Shown here piece after piece: positions 9,112 through 17,074 of a stretch of DNA of 64,000 nt. The DNA is from Carboxylicivirga longa (GTDB taxonomy: Bacteria > Bacteroidota > Bacteroidia > Bacteroidales > Marinilabiliaceae). Location: positions 124,001 through 188,000 of the forward strand of contig NZ_JBNGOZ010000004.1 of NCBI RefSeq assembly GCF_050589825.1. Reading direction: 5' to 3'. The first letter of the stretch is position 1. Each line of letters opens with the position of its first letter. Under the pieces are notes generated by a model, which was not told the DNA's origin, did no database searches, and was given only the letters and a program-made list of their open reading frames with translations. The position numbers and the translations under genes were made by a program.

Positions 9112-9492
9112 ATGAAAGAAAAAAGAAGCATAAAACACATAACTACCCTGCTGGCCATAGCCGGCACGGCATTGCTGTTGCTTCTTTCGCCCTGCAAAGT
9201 GCGCAACAGCATTGAAGTAAGCCTGGGCTTGAAGACTACCGAGGTAGCCAACAAGAGCAAGGCAACGCTTCAATTGAGTAGCTGCGTGTGGCACAGCAAT
9301 ATAGTAAGCGAAGCCGCAGCTGTTTCTGCGTTTAAGCAGCTTATAGAAGGATGGGCTCATCTGCATGGGGCATCCGCCTGTGTTGTCATGCCCCGCTTTG
9401 TGAATCGCAGCATCCAAACCGAAGATGTTTTAATGGCGGCACACCCTGTTCCGCTGTATATTTTATTCCGAAACTTTAAGGCTTATCTGTAG
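9112..9492 (+). CDS. Small membrane-anchored or secreted protein of unknown function
   Basis: 126 residues. A basic N-terminus is followed by a hydrophobic segment of about 18 residues (LLAIAGTALLLLLSPC), which could be a signal peptide or a membrane anchor. Just after it comes SPCKVRNSIEVSLG and later NKSKATLQLSSC; I associate this pattern with small uncharacterised Bacteroidota proteins but know no function. Cysteines recur at the membrane edge and in the body (SSCVW, SACVV), which could allow disulfides or metal binding. It stands alone between the repeat array and the DoxD-like gene, with 203 bases before the next start. Coding seems likely because the composition fits a real exported protein, but family membership is unproven. 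Confidence 0.6.
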   Translation: MKEKRSIKHITTLLAIAGTALLLLLSPCKVRNSIEVSLGLKTTEVANKSKATLQLSSCVWHSNIVSEAAAVSAFKQLIEGWAHLHGASACVVMPRFVNRSIQTEDVLMAAHPVPLYILFRNFKAYL

Positions 9493-9695
9493 TCTCGCAA
9501 GGGGATGACTAAGATTGATAGATAGTTATTTTCGTAAAGCTTTTCGAGCAATTTAATCGTTGTCGTCACATTTTCATCCTTTTGCCTTGTACTTATTATT
9601 CCCTCCATGCATTGGAGGTAATCATTTTTGATCTGCTGCCCCTGCCTTTTGCGGGTAGCAGCTGCAATATTCAGATAAATCTTAATACAAAAATA

Positions 9696-10709
9696 ATGAA
9701 CATCAACATAAAAAATGACGCCGGGCTTTTGGCTCTGGGCGTACGCCTTGTTATTGGCTGGACCTATTTTTCAGCCTTCTTCCGCCGAACCATACTGGCC
9801 GATAAGTTAGACCCGGAAATGGCCGGATATATCGGCGAAAAATTCAATCACTTTTTACCACATGCCCTAGGTATCAAACCCATCATTCAGTACCTGGTTG
9901 AAAATCCCGAAACGCTGTGGTGGGCCATGGTAGTGTTTACCATTGTAGAGGGTATCGTAGGTCTTGCGATTATGCTGGGTTTCTTCACGCGCCTGATGAG
10001 CATCGGCATCTTCGGGTTGGCCATGGGTATCCTGCTGGGATCGGGATGGATAGGCACCACCTGCCTGGATGAATGGCAGATTGGTGTGCTGGGGATTGCC
10101 TCGGGGCTCATGCTCTTTTTTACCGGTAGTGGCATGTATTCGGTCGATCGGCTGCTGATAGCCAAGAAGCACTCCATAACAAATAAGAAATGGTTCCCCT
10201 GGCTGGCCTCTGGTGTTCTACCTATTGGTGATCGTCTCTTCCCTAAACTGGTGCTGGTTGGGTCGCTCTTTGTATTCGGCATGACGCTGTTTACTAACCA
10301 GGTATTCCATGGAGGTCTGTGGGGTACGCTGCACAATAAGTCGGTGAAGCCCAAACTGGAGCTTACTGATGGGAAAATGACCGATGCTGCCTTCTCCTTT
10401 GATGTGTTTCGCACTGAGGGCGTGGATGTGTATGGCGCCTGGATTATTGGTATGGAATTAAGCAATGAAAAAGGGGAGATGGTATGGTCAATGAGTCACG
10501 AGGAACTCTCCCAATTGCCGGAAGAAGCGATTCACAACTACTATGTGGCTCGTGTTAAGCCGGGTAAGCACAGTCTGGTGGTTCCACTGGGCGCTAAGGC
10601 TAACATTAGCGTTACGCATCCGGCAATCAAAGATCTGCCCCGGGGTAGTTATCAGCTTATATTAACTGATATTAGCGGTGCCTCGTGGAAACATACAATT
10701 GTAAAATAG
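9696..10709 (+). CDS. DoxD/DoxA-like membrane protein (thiosulfate:quinone oxidoreductase small-subunit family)
   Basis: 337 residues from the ATG at 9696; an upstream TTG at 9582 would add a leader without the family pattern and is rejected. Residues about 10-170 form a four-helix DoxD/DoxX-type membrane domain with the typical VRLVIGWTYFSAFFRR start, a loop GSGWIGTTCLDEWQIG, and GLMLFFTGSGMYSVDRLL. A second membrane segment near residue 180-205 leads into a soluble C-terminal domain (about 215-337) with beta-rich sequence ending PRGSYQLILTDISG, resembling DoxA. In archaeal TQO, DoxD and DoxA are separate subunits that oxidise thiosulfate and pass electrons to quinone; here they appear fused. 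Actual activity in this organism is not established. It appears to be a single-gene unit. Confidence 0.8.
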   Translation: MNINIKNDAGLLALGVRLVIGWTYFSAFFRRTILADKLDPEMAGYIGEKFNHFLPHALGIKPIIQYLVENPETLWWAMVVFTIVEGIVGLAIMLGFFTRLMSIGIFGLAMGILLGSGWIGTTCLDEWQIGVLGIASGLMLFFTGSGMYSVDRLLIAKKHSITNKKWFPWLASGVLPIGDRLFPKLVLVGSLFVFGMTLFTNQVFHGGLWGTLHNKSVKPKLELTDGKMTDAAFSFDVFRTEGVDVYGAWIIGMELSNEKGEMVWSMSHEELSQLPEEAIHNYYVARVKPGKHSLVVPLGAKANISVTHPAIKDLPRGSYQLILTDISGASWKHTIVK

Positions 10710-10762
10710 CACGCTTGTAAAATTACATTTAGCGGGCTCCGGCAGCATGTGCAAGATGTTTT

Positions 10763-10808
10763 ATGGAACGGTTCTTCATCACAAGACAGCTGTGAAGAAC
10801 CGTTCCGT
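10763..10808. repeat. Dispersed palindromic repeat, copy 2 (long near-perfect hairpin)
   Basis: ATGGAACGGTTCTTCA (10763-10778) pairs with TGAAGAACCGTTCCGT (10793-10808) with a single G-T pair, giving a 16-base-pair stem and a 14-base loop. It lies 53 bases after the DoxD-like stop. No T tract follows, so it is not a simple intrinsic terminator. Confidence 0.8.
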
Positions 10809-10882
10809 AAATGCTTTAGTTAGGGAACTTTCAAAGCTTATTAGCTACTTGGCTTGGATTTCTATTTACTTAATAATAAAGC

Positions 10883-10913
10883 TTGTATAGTTGTACAATT
10901 TATTGTAATTTTG
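10883..10913 (+). promoter_or_regulatory. Bacteroidota-type promoter of the yefM-yoeB operon
   Basis: TTG at 10883-10885 and TAATTTTG at 10906-10913 are separated by exactly 20 bases, an ideal match to the TTG-N19-21-TAnnTTTG consensus of the primary Bacteroidota sigma factor. The yefM ATG lies 20 bases downstream. Confidence 0.8.
10891..10898. promoter_or_regulatory. Likely YefM operator (TGTACA core palindrome)
   Basis: TTGTACAA is a perfect palindrome located between the two promoter elements. The E. coli YefM-YoeB complex represses its own promoter through palindromes with a TGTACA core, so this site is well placed for autoregulation. A degenerate second half-site TTGTATA lies at 10883-10889. 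Confidence 0.7.
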
Positions 10914-10933
10914 AGTCTGAAAAATATTCAATC

Positions 10934-11185
10934 ATGGAAATTACAAGTTACTCGAGTTTCAGACAAAATTTAAAGTCATATCTGGATTCTATTTTAAAAA
11001 CGCATGCGCCATTATTTGTCAGGCGCTCGCGTGGTGAAGATGTTGTGGTGATGTCGATGGATGATTATGAAGGGATGCAGGAGACCATATATTTATTATC
11101 AAGTCCGAAAAATGCTGAACGTATTGCTGACGCTCTCGAAGAATACCATAACCACCAGGGAGCTACCCGTAAGCTTATTGAATAA
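10934..11185 (+). CDS. yefM: Antitoxin YefM (Phd/YefM family)
   Basis: 83 residues from the ATG at 10934; a longer frame from an upstream TTG would overlap the promoter and is rejected. The N-terminus MEITSYSSFRQNLKSYLD is the DNA-binding region of YefM antitoxins, followed by VRRSRGEDVVVMSMDDYEG, the conserved family core, and an acidic, probably flexible C-terminus that should wrap around and neutralise YoeB. The stop overlaps the yoeB start by one base (TAATG), so translation is coupled and antitoxin is made first, the normal arrangement. It probably represses its own promoter with toxin as co-repressor. Confidence 0.93.
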   Translation: MEITSYSSFRQNLKSYLDSILKTHAPLFVRRSRGEDVVVMSMDDYEGMQETIYLLSSPKNAERIADALEEYHNHQGATRKLIE

Positions 11186-11442
11186 TGGAAGTAAATTTTA
11201 TGTCGCAGGCCTGGGAAGATTATTTATACTGGCAAGCCACTGACAAGAAAACACTTAAGAAGATTAATGAACTAATTAGACAGTGCCAACGAACACCTTA
11301 TGAGGGGCATGGAAAGCCAGAGGCTTTAAAGGGCAGTTTATCAGGGTGGTATTCCAGGAGAATAAACCATAAAGACCGTTTGATCTATCGTATTGATGAG
11401 AATACACTATATGTATTACAATGCCGTTACCATTATGGTTAG
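11185..11442 (+). CDS. yoeB: mRNA interferase toxin YoeB
   Basis: 85 residues, the same size as E. coli YoeB and visibly similar along its length: WEDYLYWQATDKKTLKKINE, RTPYEGHGKPEALKGSLSG, WYSRRINHKDRLIYR and the C-terminal catalytic CRYHYG. The residues used by YoeB for RNA cleavage (a central Glu, an Arg after the SRRI segment, and the C-terminal His-Tyr) are all present, so the toxin looks intact. YoeB binds the ribosomal A site and cleaves mRNA during translation. It is translationally coupled to yefM. The pair stands alone between the DoxD-like gene and the GH31 gene. Confidence 0.95.
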   Translation: MEVNFMSQAWEDYLYWQATDKKTLKKINELIRQCQRTPYEGHGKPEALKGSLSGWYSRRINHKDRLIYRIDENTLYVLQCRYHYG

Positions 11443-11625
11443 TGCTTAATTATAATGGAACTTTCAGAACTTACTACTTGTGTAAGATATCATCACTTCT
11501 CTTCGTAAGAAAGATTTCTTACTACCATTTAAAATCGTCATAATATCATTGTGAGTTATATTGTTTTTACTTTTCTTTAGACCCGAAACGAAAGTTTACG
11601 AAAGTTAATTAAGCAATATATCAGA

Positions 11626-14600
11626 ATGAAAAGATTAATGTATTGGAGTAGGGCTTTTATTGCCCTTCTGGCACTTATGCAAGTGGCCGGCTCCGCTATC
11701 GCCCAAGGCGATACACCGAAAGGAGTGGAAGCCATTCACTTACGGTCTGCCCGTAAAGTCAATGCTACCACAGTTGAGTTGGTATTTTCCAACGAGCAGC
11801 AGATGAGCATTGATTTCTATGGAGATCATATCTTCAGAATGTTTCAGGACAATAGCGGAGAGGGCATGCGTGCTCCTCAAGCGGAGCCACCGGCACAGAT
11901 TCTTGTTGATCATCCACGCACCGAGGTGTCTGAGCTAAAGCTGAATGATGAGGGCAGCATTATCCGTATTGGAACGGCAGCCATCGACCTAAGCTTTGAT
12001 AAAAACACAAGTACTTTTGCGCTGACAAATAAGAAAACCGGCAAGGTGGTTGCTAAATCCTTAGCACCCATAGTATTTGAAAAAGCAGCAGTGAAAATAC
12101 AATTGGCCGAAGGCAAGGATGAATATTTTTACGGCGGTGGTGTGCAAAATGGTCGCTTCTCGCACAAGGGTAAGGTTATTGCCATCGAGAATCAGAATAG
12201 CTGGACCGATGGCGGTGTAGCTTCTCCCAATCCTTATTACTGGTCAACCGCAGGCTACGGCTTTATGTGGTACACCTTTAAAAAAGGGATGTACGATTTC
12301 GGTGCCAAAACAGAGGATACGGTTACCCTGACGCATGACACTGATTACCTGGATGTATTTTTTATGGTGAACGACGGGCCGGTGGCACTGCTGAACGATT
12401 TCTATCAGCTGACGGGTCATCCCGTGCTCATACCCAAATTCGGATTTTATCAGGGCCACCTCAATGCCTATAACCGCGATTACTGGAAAGAAGACGAAAA
12501 GGGCATCCTGTTTGAAGATGGCAAGCGCTATCGCGAATCGCAGAAGGATAACGGCGGTGTTAAAGAGTCGCTGAACGGTGAGTTGGATAACTACCAGTTT
12601 TCGGCACGTGCCGTTGTGGATCGTTATAAGCAACACGATATGCCATTGGGCTGGATATTGCCCAATGATGGTTACGGTGCCGGCTATGGACAGACATCGA
12701 CCCTGGATGGTAACATTGCCAACCTGAAGGAGTTTGGTGATTATGCCCACGAGCAGGGTGTGGAGATTGGGCTGTGGACACAGTCGGATCTGCATCCCAT
12801 TGATACCATTGAGGCACTATTGCAGCGCGATATAGTGAAAGAAGTAGGCGTTGCCGGTGTGCGTGCCCTTAAAACCGATGTGGCCTGGGTGGGCGCCGGT
12901 TATTCCTTCGGACTGAACGGCGTGCAGGATGCGGCTGAGATTATGCAGGCCGAGGGAGACAATGCGCGTCCTTTTATCATATCGCTGGATGGATGGGCCG
13001 GTACGCAGCGCTATGCTACCATCTGGTCGGGCGATCAAACAGGCGGTAACTGGGAGTATATCCGTTTTCATATTCCTACCTTTATAGGATCCGGATTGTC
13101 GGGTCAGCCCAATATCTGTAACGATATGGACGGTATTTTTGGTGGTAAGAATCCCATTGTGAATATTCGCGATTTTCAGTGGAAGACCTTTACGCTGATG
13201 GAGCTGAACATGGATGGCTGGGGCGCCAATGAGAAGTATCCGCATGCCTTGGGCGAGCCGGCGACTTCCATCAATCGTAATTACCTGAAGCTGAAGGCTG
13301 AGTTATTGCCCTATGCCTACAGCGTGGCCTACGAGGCCATCGACGGAATGCCCGCCATGCGTGCCATGTTCCTCGAAGAGACGAATCCTTATACCTTGGG
13401 TAAAAATACCGAGTATCAGTTTATGTTTGGGCCTTACTTTTTGGTGGCTCCCATCTATCAGAACACTAATGCCGATGACGAGGGTGATGATATTCGCAAT
13501 AATATCTATCTGCCGGAAGGTCAGTGGGTCGATTATTTCACCGGTGAAGTATATGAAGGCGATTGCATCCTCAACCATTTTGAGGCACCCATCTGGAAGT
13601 TACCGGTGCTGGTGAAGCGCGGTGCTATCATTCCCATGGTAAATCCTAATAACAACCTGAGTGAGATTAACCAAAAGAAGCGTATCTACGAGATTTATCC
13701 TTACAGAACTTCTTCTTTTGTGGAGTACGACGATGATGGTACCACCACCGATTATTTGCAAAATCACTTTGTAACGACTCGTATTGAGTGCGTGCAGGAG
13801 GATGACAGAGTAAATGTGGTAATAGCACCGACCAAGGGTCATTATCAGGGTTTTGTAAAAGATAAGGCAACCGAATTCCGTATTAATGTAACGGCACAGC
13901 CATCTAAGATCGTTGCACGGGTGAAGGGTAAGAAGGTAAAGCTTCAGGCCGTTCAGTCGCTGGCTGATTTTGAGGCCGGCAGCAATGTGTATTATTACAA
14001 TGCCGCGCCCGATCTGAATCGCTTCCCTACAGCGGGTAGTGCCTTCGAAGCGGTGAAGATGACAAAGAACCCTCAGTTGATGGTGAAGATGGCAGCGTGC
14101 GATGTTAGCCAAAACGATATTCGTCTTCAGCTGCGCGGCTTTGCTTATCAGCCTGATAATCATTTATTGCAGCAGGAAGGTGGCTTAATAAGCATGAACA
14201 ACGCCTGTGTGGCCGATACCAATGCCACGGCATACACCTTAATGCCAAGTTGGGATGAGGTGGTTAACGCCGATTATTATGAGTTGCAGTTTGAGGGCAT
14301 GACCTATACTAATATTCGGGATACCAAACTTTTGTTCGATAACCTTAAGCCGGAAACTACCTACAGCTTCAAAGGTCGCGCGCTTAATAAGGAAGGACAA
14401 AGTGCATGGACCAGTTTTACGGCTACTACCAAGGCCGATCCCTTGCAGTTTGCCATTAAGGGCATTGAAGCCGGGAGTACAGCGCGTATGCAGGGCGGTC
14501 ATGGATTGCATCGCCTCTTCGATTTCGATGAGAACTCCATGATGCACACGGCTTACGGTGATAATTCTATTCCTTTTGAAATTGTGATGGATCTTAAATC

Positions 14601-15459
14601 CATCAGTCAGGTGGAGAAAATTGTTTACCTGCCTCGCCTGAGCGGTCGTAATGGTGTGGTTCAGAGTGGCCGTTTTTATTACAGCGATGACAAGACGCAT
14701 TGGACAGAGGCCGGCACCTTCACCTGGAAAGGAGATAATGAAGTGAAAACCTTCTTGTTGAAAGATCAGCCGGTAACCCGTTACATTAAGATGGAGGTGG
14801 ACAAGGCCGTGGGTAACTTCGGATCGGGTCGTCAGATCTACGTGTTTAAGGTGCCGGGCAGCGAAAGCTACCTGCCCGGTGATATCAATAACGATGGAGT
14901 GATCGATGCCAACGACTTGACTTCCTACATGAACTACACCGGTCTGCGTAAGGGCGATAGTGACTTTGGCTATGTTAGCCGGGGTGATGTTAATAAAAAC
15001 GGACTGATCGATGCCTATGATATCTCCAATGTAAGCACCCAGCTTGAGGGAGGCGTAAGTAATGCTGAGCACAAGGCGCTGACCGGAAAACTCACCTTGC
15101 GTGCTGCTAAAACTTCCTATAAGGCAGGCGAAACAGTGGAGTTGACGGTAAGCGGTCATGGCCTGCAGGGCGTTAATGCATTTAGCTTTGCCCTGCCTTA
15201 CGACGGAAAGATGCTGGAATACATTAATGTGGAGCCTGTAAATACCAAGGCCATGGAGAACCTGACTTATAATCGTTTGCATACGGGTGGCAATCGTGTT
15301 TTATACCCCACTTTTGTAAACCGGGGCGATCAGGCTACTCTTGAGGGAGAGGGCAGCATTCTGATCATTCGCTTTAAAGCCAAAAAAGCCTTTAAATTCA
15401 ATCTTGAAATGCAAAACGGCTTGTTGGTCGATAAAAAACTGAACACGGCAGTCCTTTAA
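11626..15459 (+). CDS. Multidomain secreted GH31 glycosidase with FN3, F5/8-type, dockerin and cohesin-like domains
   Basis: 1277 residues. A signal peptide ends near AGSAIAQ. Residues about 30-230 form the N-terminal beta-sandwich of GH31 and about 250-600 the TIM barrel, with LKTDVAWVG supplying the likely nucleophile Asp418 and IWSGDQTGGNW the likely acid/base Asp470. After the barrel come the proximal and distal beta domains, an FN3-like domain (about 860-945), an F5/8-type C (CBM32-like) domain (about 945-1080), a type I dockerin with two calcium loops DINNDGVIDAND and DVNKNGLIDAYD (about 1084-1142), and a cohesin-like beta domain to the end. GH31 with CBM32, FN3 and dockerin resembles the alpha-N-acetylgalactosaminidase branch, but alpha-glucosidase, xylosidase or galactosidase cannot be excluded. 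No T9SS sorting domain is visible. A terminator follows. Confidence 0.88.
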   Translation: MKRLMYWSRAFIALLALMQVAGSAIAQGDTPKGVEAIHLRSARKVNATTVELVFSNEQQMSIDFYGDHIFRMFQDNSGEGMRAPQAEPPAQILVDHPRTEVSELKLNDEGSIIRIGTAAIDLSFDKNTSTFALTNKKTGKVVAKSLAPIVFEKAAVKIQLAEGKDEYFYGGGVQNGRFSHKGKVIAIENQNSWTDGGVASPNPYYWSTAGYGFMWYTFKKGMYDFGAKTEDTVTLTHDTDYLDVFFMVNDGPVALLNDFYQLTGHPVLIPKFGFYQGHLNAYNRDYWKEDEKGILFEDGKRYRESQKDNGGVKESLNGELDNYQFSARAVVDRYKQHDMPLGWILPNDGYGAGYGQTSTLDGNIANLKEFGDYAHEQGVEIGLWTQSDLHPIDTIEALLQRDIVKEVGVAGVRALKTDVAWVGAGYSFGLNGVQDAAEIMQAEGDNARPFIISLDGWAGTQRYATIWSGDQTGGNWEYIRFHIPTFIGSGLSGQPNICNDMDGIFGGKNPIVNIRDFQWKTFTLMELNMDGWGANEKYPHALGEPATSINRNYLKLKAELLPYAYSVAYEAIDGMPAMRAMFLEETNPYTLGKNTEYQFMFGPYFLVAPIYQNTNADDEGDDIRNNIYLPEGQWVDYFTGEVYEGDCILNHFEAPIWKLPVLVKRGAIIPMVNPNNNLSEINQKKRIYEIYPYRTSSFVEYDDDGTTTDYLQNHFVTTRIECVQEDDRVNVVIAPTKGHYQGFVKDKATEFRINVTAQPSKIVARVKGKKVKLQAVQSLADFEAGSNVYYYNAAPDLNRFPTAGSAFEAVKMTKNPQLMVKMAACDVSQNDIRLQLRGFAYQPDNHLLQQEGGLISMNNACVADTNATAYTLMPSWDEVVNADYYELQFEGMTYTNIRDTKLLFDNLKPETTYSFKGRALNKEGQSAWTSFTATTKADPLQFAIKGIEAGSTARMQGGHGLHRLFDFDENSMMHTAYGDNSIPFEIVMDLKSISQVEKIVYLPRLSGRNGVVQSGRFYYSDDKTHWTEAGTFTWKGDNEVKTFLLKDQPVTRYIKMEVDKAVGNFGSGRQIYVFKVPGSESYLPGDINNDGVIDANDLTSYMNYTGLRKGDSDFGYVSRGDVNKNGLIDAYDISNVSTQLEGGVSNAEHKALTGKLTLRAAKTSYKAGETVELTVSGHGLQGVNAFSFALPYDGKMLEYINVEPVNTKAMENLTYNRLHTGGNRVLYPTFVNRGDQATLEGEGSILIIRFKAKKAFKFNLEMQNGLLVDKKLNTAVL

Positions 15460-15485
15460 GCGGAGGCAGTGTACTTTACTATTTC

Positions 15486-15524
15486 ACGAGGGTGCCTTTC
15501 AATGCGAAGGCATCCTCGTTTGTT
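15486..15524 (+). terminator. Intrinsic terminator after the GH31 gene
   Basis: ACGAGGGTGCCTT (15486-15498) pairs with AAGGCATCCTCGT (15507-15519) with one G-T pair and is followed by TTGTTT. Confidence 0.8.
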
Positions 15525-15572
15525 TATGGAACGGTTCTTTATAAGCATCTTACGAAAGAGAATCGATTCCTA
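15524..15572 (+). repeat. Dispersed palindromic repeat, copy 3
   Basis: The segment starts ATGGAACGGTTCTTTATAAG, continues CATCTTACGAAAGAG and ends AATCGATTCC. It shares the left arm and the centre with the copy at 29907 almost base for base. It directly follows the GH31 terminator. Confidence 0.75.
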
Positions 15573-15723
15573 TAACTTTGAACGCTTCATCAGGTTTACT
15601 TTCTTATCTATTTCATTGTTACTGTTTGCACACCATAATGTGCCCCGTAGTAGGGAGGTTGTTGTTAAAGGTGTCTGCCGTTACAAAAGCATCGCATTAG
15701 TTTATCAATCCGATATAAAACGC

Positions 15724-15731
15724 TACTTTTG
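15724..15731 (+). promoter_or_regulatory. Probable -7 element of the B12 uptake operon promoter
   Basis: TACTTTTG matches TAnnTTTG and sits immediately upstream of the riboswitch core, so transcription should begin just inside the RNA element. No perfect TTG is found 20 bases upstream. Confidence 0.55.
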
Positions 15732-15736
15732 CAGGG

Positions 15737-15905
15737 TTGCTTAAAAAGGGAATCAGGTGAAATACCTGAGCTGTTCCCGCAGCCGTAATCCATGCCCGAT
15801 AAGGGAGCATCAGCTTAATGAAACCACTGTCCGCCTATGGTGGATGGGAAGGAAAGGTGATGAAGGAGAGCCGGAAGACCTGTTTGGGTGACACGAATAT
15901 TCATA
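15737..15905 (+). ncRNA. Cobalamin (AdoCbl-type) riboswitch
   Basis: The conserved elements are recognisable in order: GGGAATCAGGTGAAATACC and CTGTTCCCGCAGCCGTAA (15748 onward), then GCCCGATAAGG, the AACCACTGTC segment, and the B12-box region GAGAGCCGGAAGACCTG (15867-15883). Such elements bind adenosylcobalamin and lower expression when the vitamin is plentiful. It is directly followed by btuF, whose ATG lies at 15927. The CTTTCGGGAG just before the start codon (15909-15918) could take part in the switch. Boundaries are approximate. Confidence 0.93.
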
Positions 15906-15926
15906 AATCTTTCGGGAGATAAAGAA

Positions 15927-17072
15927 ATGATAAAACTGACGACAACATTATTACTCGTAGGCGCATTGATGAGTGCCTGCACACACGCGCCACGCAAGGG
16001 GCAAACAGCATCGCAAGCCGCCCAGGCCGATAGTACCTACTATCCTAAATATGCCAAGGGCTTTCACATTAACTATTTCAAGGGATATCGACAGATTGTT
16101 ATGAACGATCCCTGGGGCGATACAACCCGGCAGGAGACCCTGGCGCTCGTAGCCGATGCACAGCTTAAACCATCCTTGAGCAAAACCCACACTTACGTGC
16201 TGCCTTACCCGGCAACACGCTGGATTGCGCTGTCATCCACCATGGTGAACTATGCTGATAAGCTCAATAAGAAACAAAGTATTTGTGGGGTAGCCGAGCC
16301 CCGATACATTGCCGATGAATATATCCAATCCGCCATTAAGGACGGTAGCATCCGTAATGTGGGCATGTCCATGTCGCCCGATGTGGAGGTGATGGTGGAT
16401 CTGGAGCCGGATTTTTTGATGGTGTCGCCTTTTAAAGACAATCATTTTGCCGCTGTTAAAAGTGCCGGAATTCCCATAATTACCAACGCTGATTACCTGG
16501 AGCACACCCCTTTGGGACGTGCCGAATGGCTGGTGCTGATGGGCGAATTGCTGGGGGAAGGAAAGACTGCACGTCAGCTCTTTAATGCAATTGAAAAGGA
16601 GTATCAGTCCGTTAAGGACTTGGCACAGAAGGTAAAAAATAAGCCCTCAGTATTTACCGGTCACCTTTATCAGGGAGCCTGGTATTCGCCGGCAGGAGAG
16701 AGTTACATGGCTAACTTCTTCAAGGATGCAGGCAGCAACTATATTTACAGTAATACTGTGGGAACAGGATCCTTAACCCTCGATTATGAAACTATTATTA
16801 CCAGGGCCGAGCATACCGATTATTGGGTGATGATAATGAATTATCCCGATGAGGTGACTTATGAGGAGATAAAAAAGATGGATGAGCGATACATTGATTT
16901 CGATGCCTATAAAAAACAACAGATCGTCATTACCAATGCTGCATATTCGGGTTATTTCGAAGAAGGTTTGTTGCAGCCGCATTTCGTATTAAGCGATCTG
17001 GTGCATGCGCTTCACCCCGGCTTGTTGAAAAATTATCGTCCCCGCTATTTTCACCATTTGACAGAAGAGTAA
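15927..17072 (+). CDS. btuF: Cobalamin ABC transporter substrate-binding lipoprotein (BtuF-like)
   Basis: 381 residues from the ATG at 15927; an upstream GTG at 15888 lies within the riboswitch and is rejected. The signal sequence ends in a lipobox LMSAC (Cys18), so the protein should be membrane-anchored, unlike soluble E. coli BtuF. The fold pattern is that of the periplasmic-binding helical-backbone family: VMVDLEPDFLMVSPF in the first lobe and PSVFTGHLYQGAWYSPAGES in the second. It delivers substrate to the BtuC/BtuD pump encoded 2 bases downstream. Sequence alone would not separate B12 from siderophore binding, but the upstream cobalamin riboswitch makes cobalamin or a corrinoid the best call. 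Confidence 0.88.
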   Translation: MIKLTTTLLLVGALMSACTHAPRKGQTASQAAQADSTYYPKYAKGFHINYFKGYRQIVMNDPWGDTTRQETLALVADAQLKPSLSKTHTYVLPYPATRWIALSSTMVNYADKLNKKQSICGVAEPRYIADEYIQSAIKDGSIRNVGMSMSPDVEVMVDLEPDFLMVSPFKDNHFAAVKSAGIPIITNADYLEHTPLGRAEWLVLMGELLGEGKTARQLFNAIEKEYQSVKDLAQKVKNKPSVFTGHLYQGAWYSPAGESYMANFFKDAGSNYIYSNTVGTGSLTLDYETIITRAEHTDYWVMIMNYPDEVTYEEIKKMDERYIDFDAYKKQQIVITNAAYSGYFEEGLLQPHFVLSDLVHALHPGLLKNYRPRYFHHLTEE

Positions 17073-17074
17073 AT

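Noticed and set aside
10763..10808. Intrinsic terminator after the DoxD-like gene
   Set aside because: The hairpin is strong but has no T tract and matches the dispersed repeat family, so it is listed as a repeat.
14239..15282. 347-codon open frame on the minus strand
   Set aside because: It lies fully antisense to the dockerin/CBM end of the GH31 gene, whose frame has clear domains; the antisense product has no recognisable motif.
15469..15744. 91-codon frame after the GH31 gene
   Set aside because: It overlaps a terminator, a dispersed repeat and the start of the cobalamin riboswitch.
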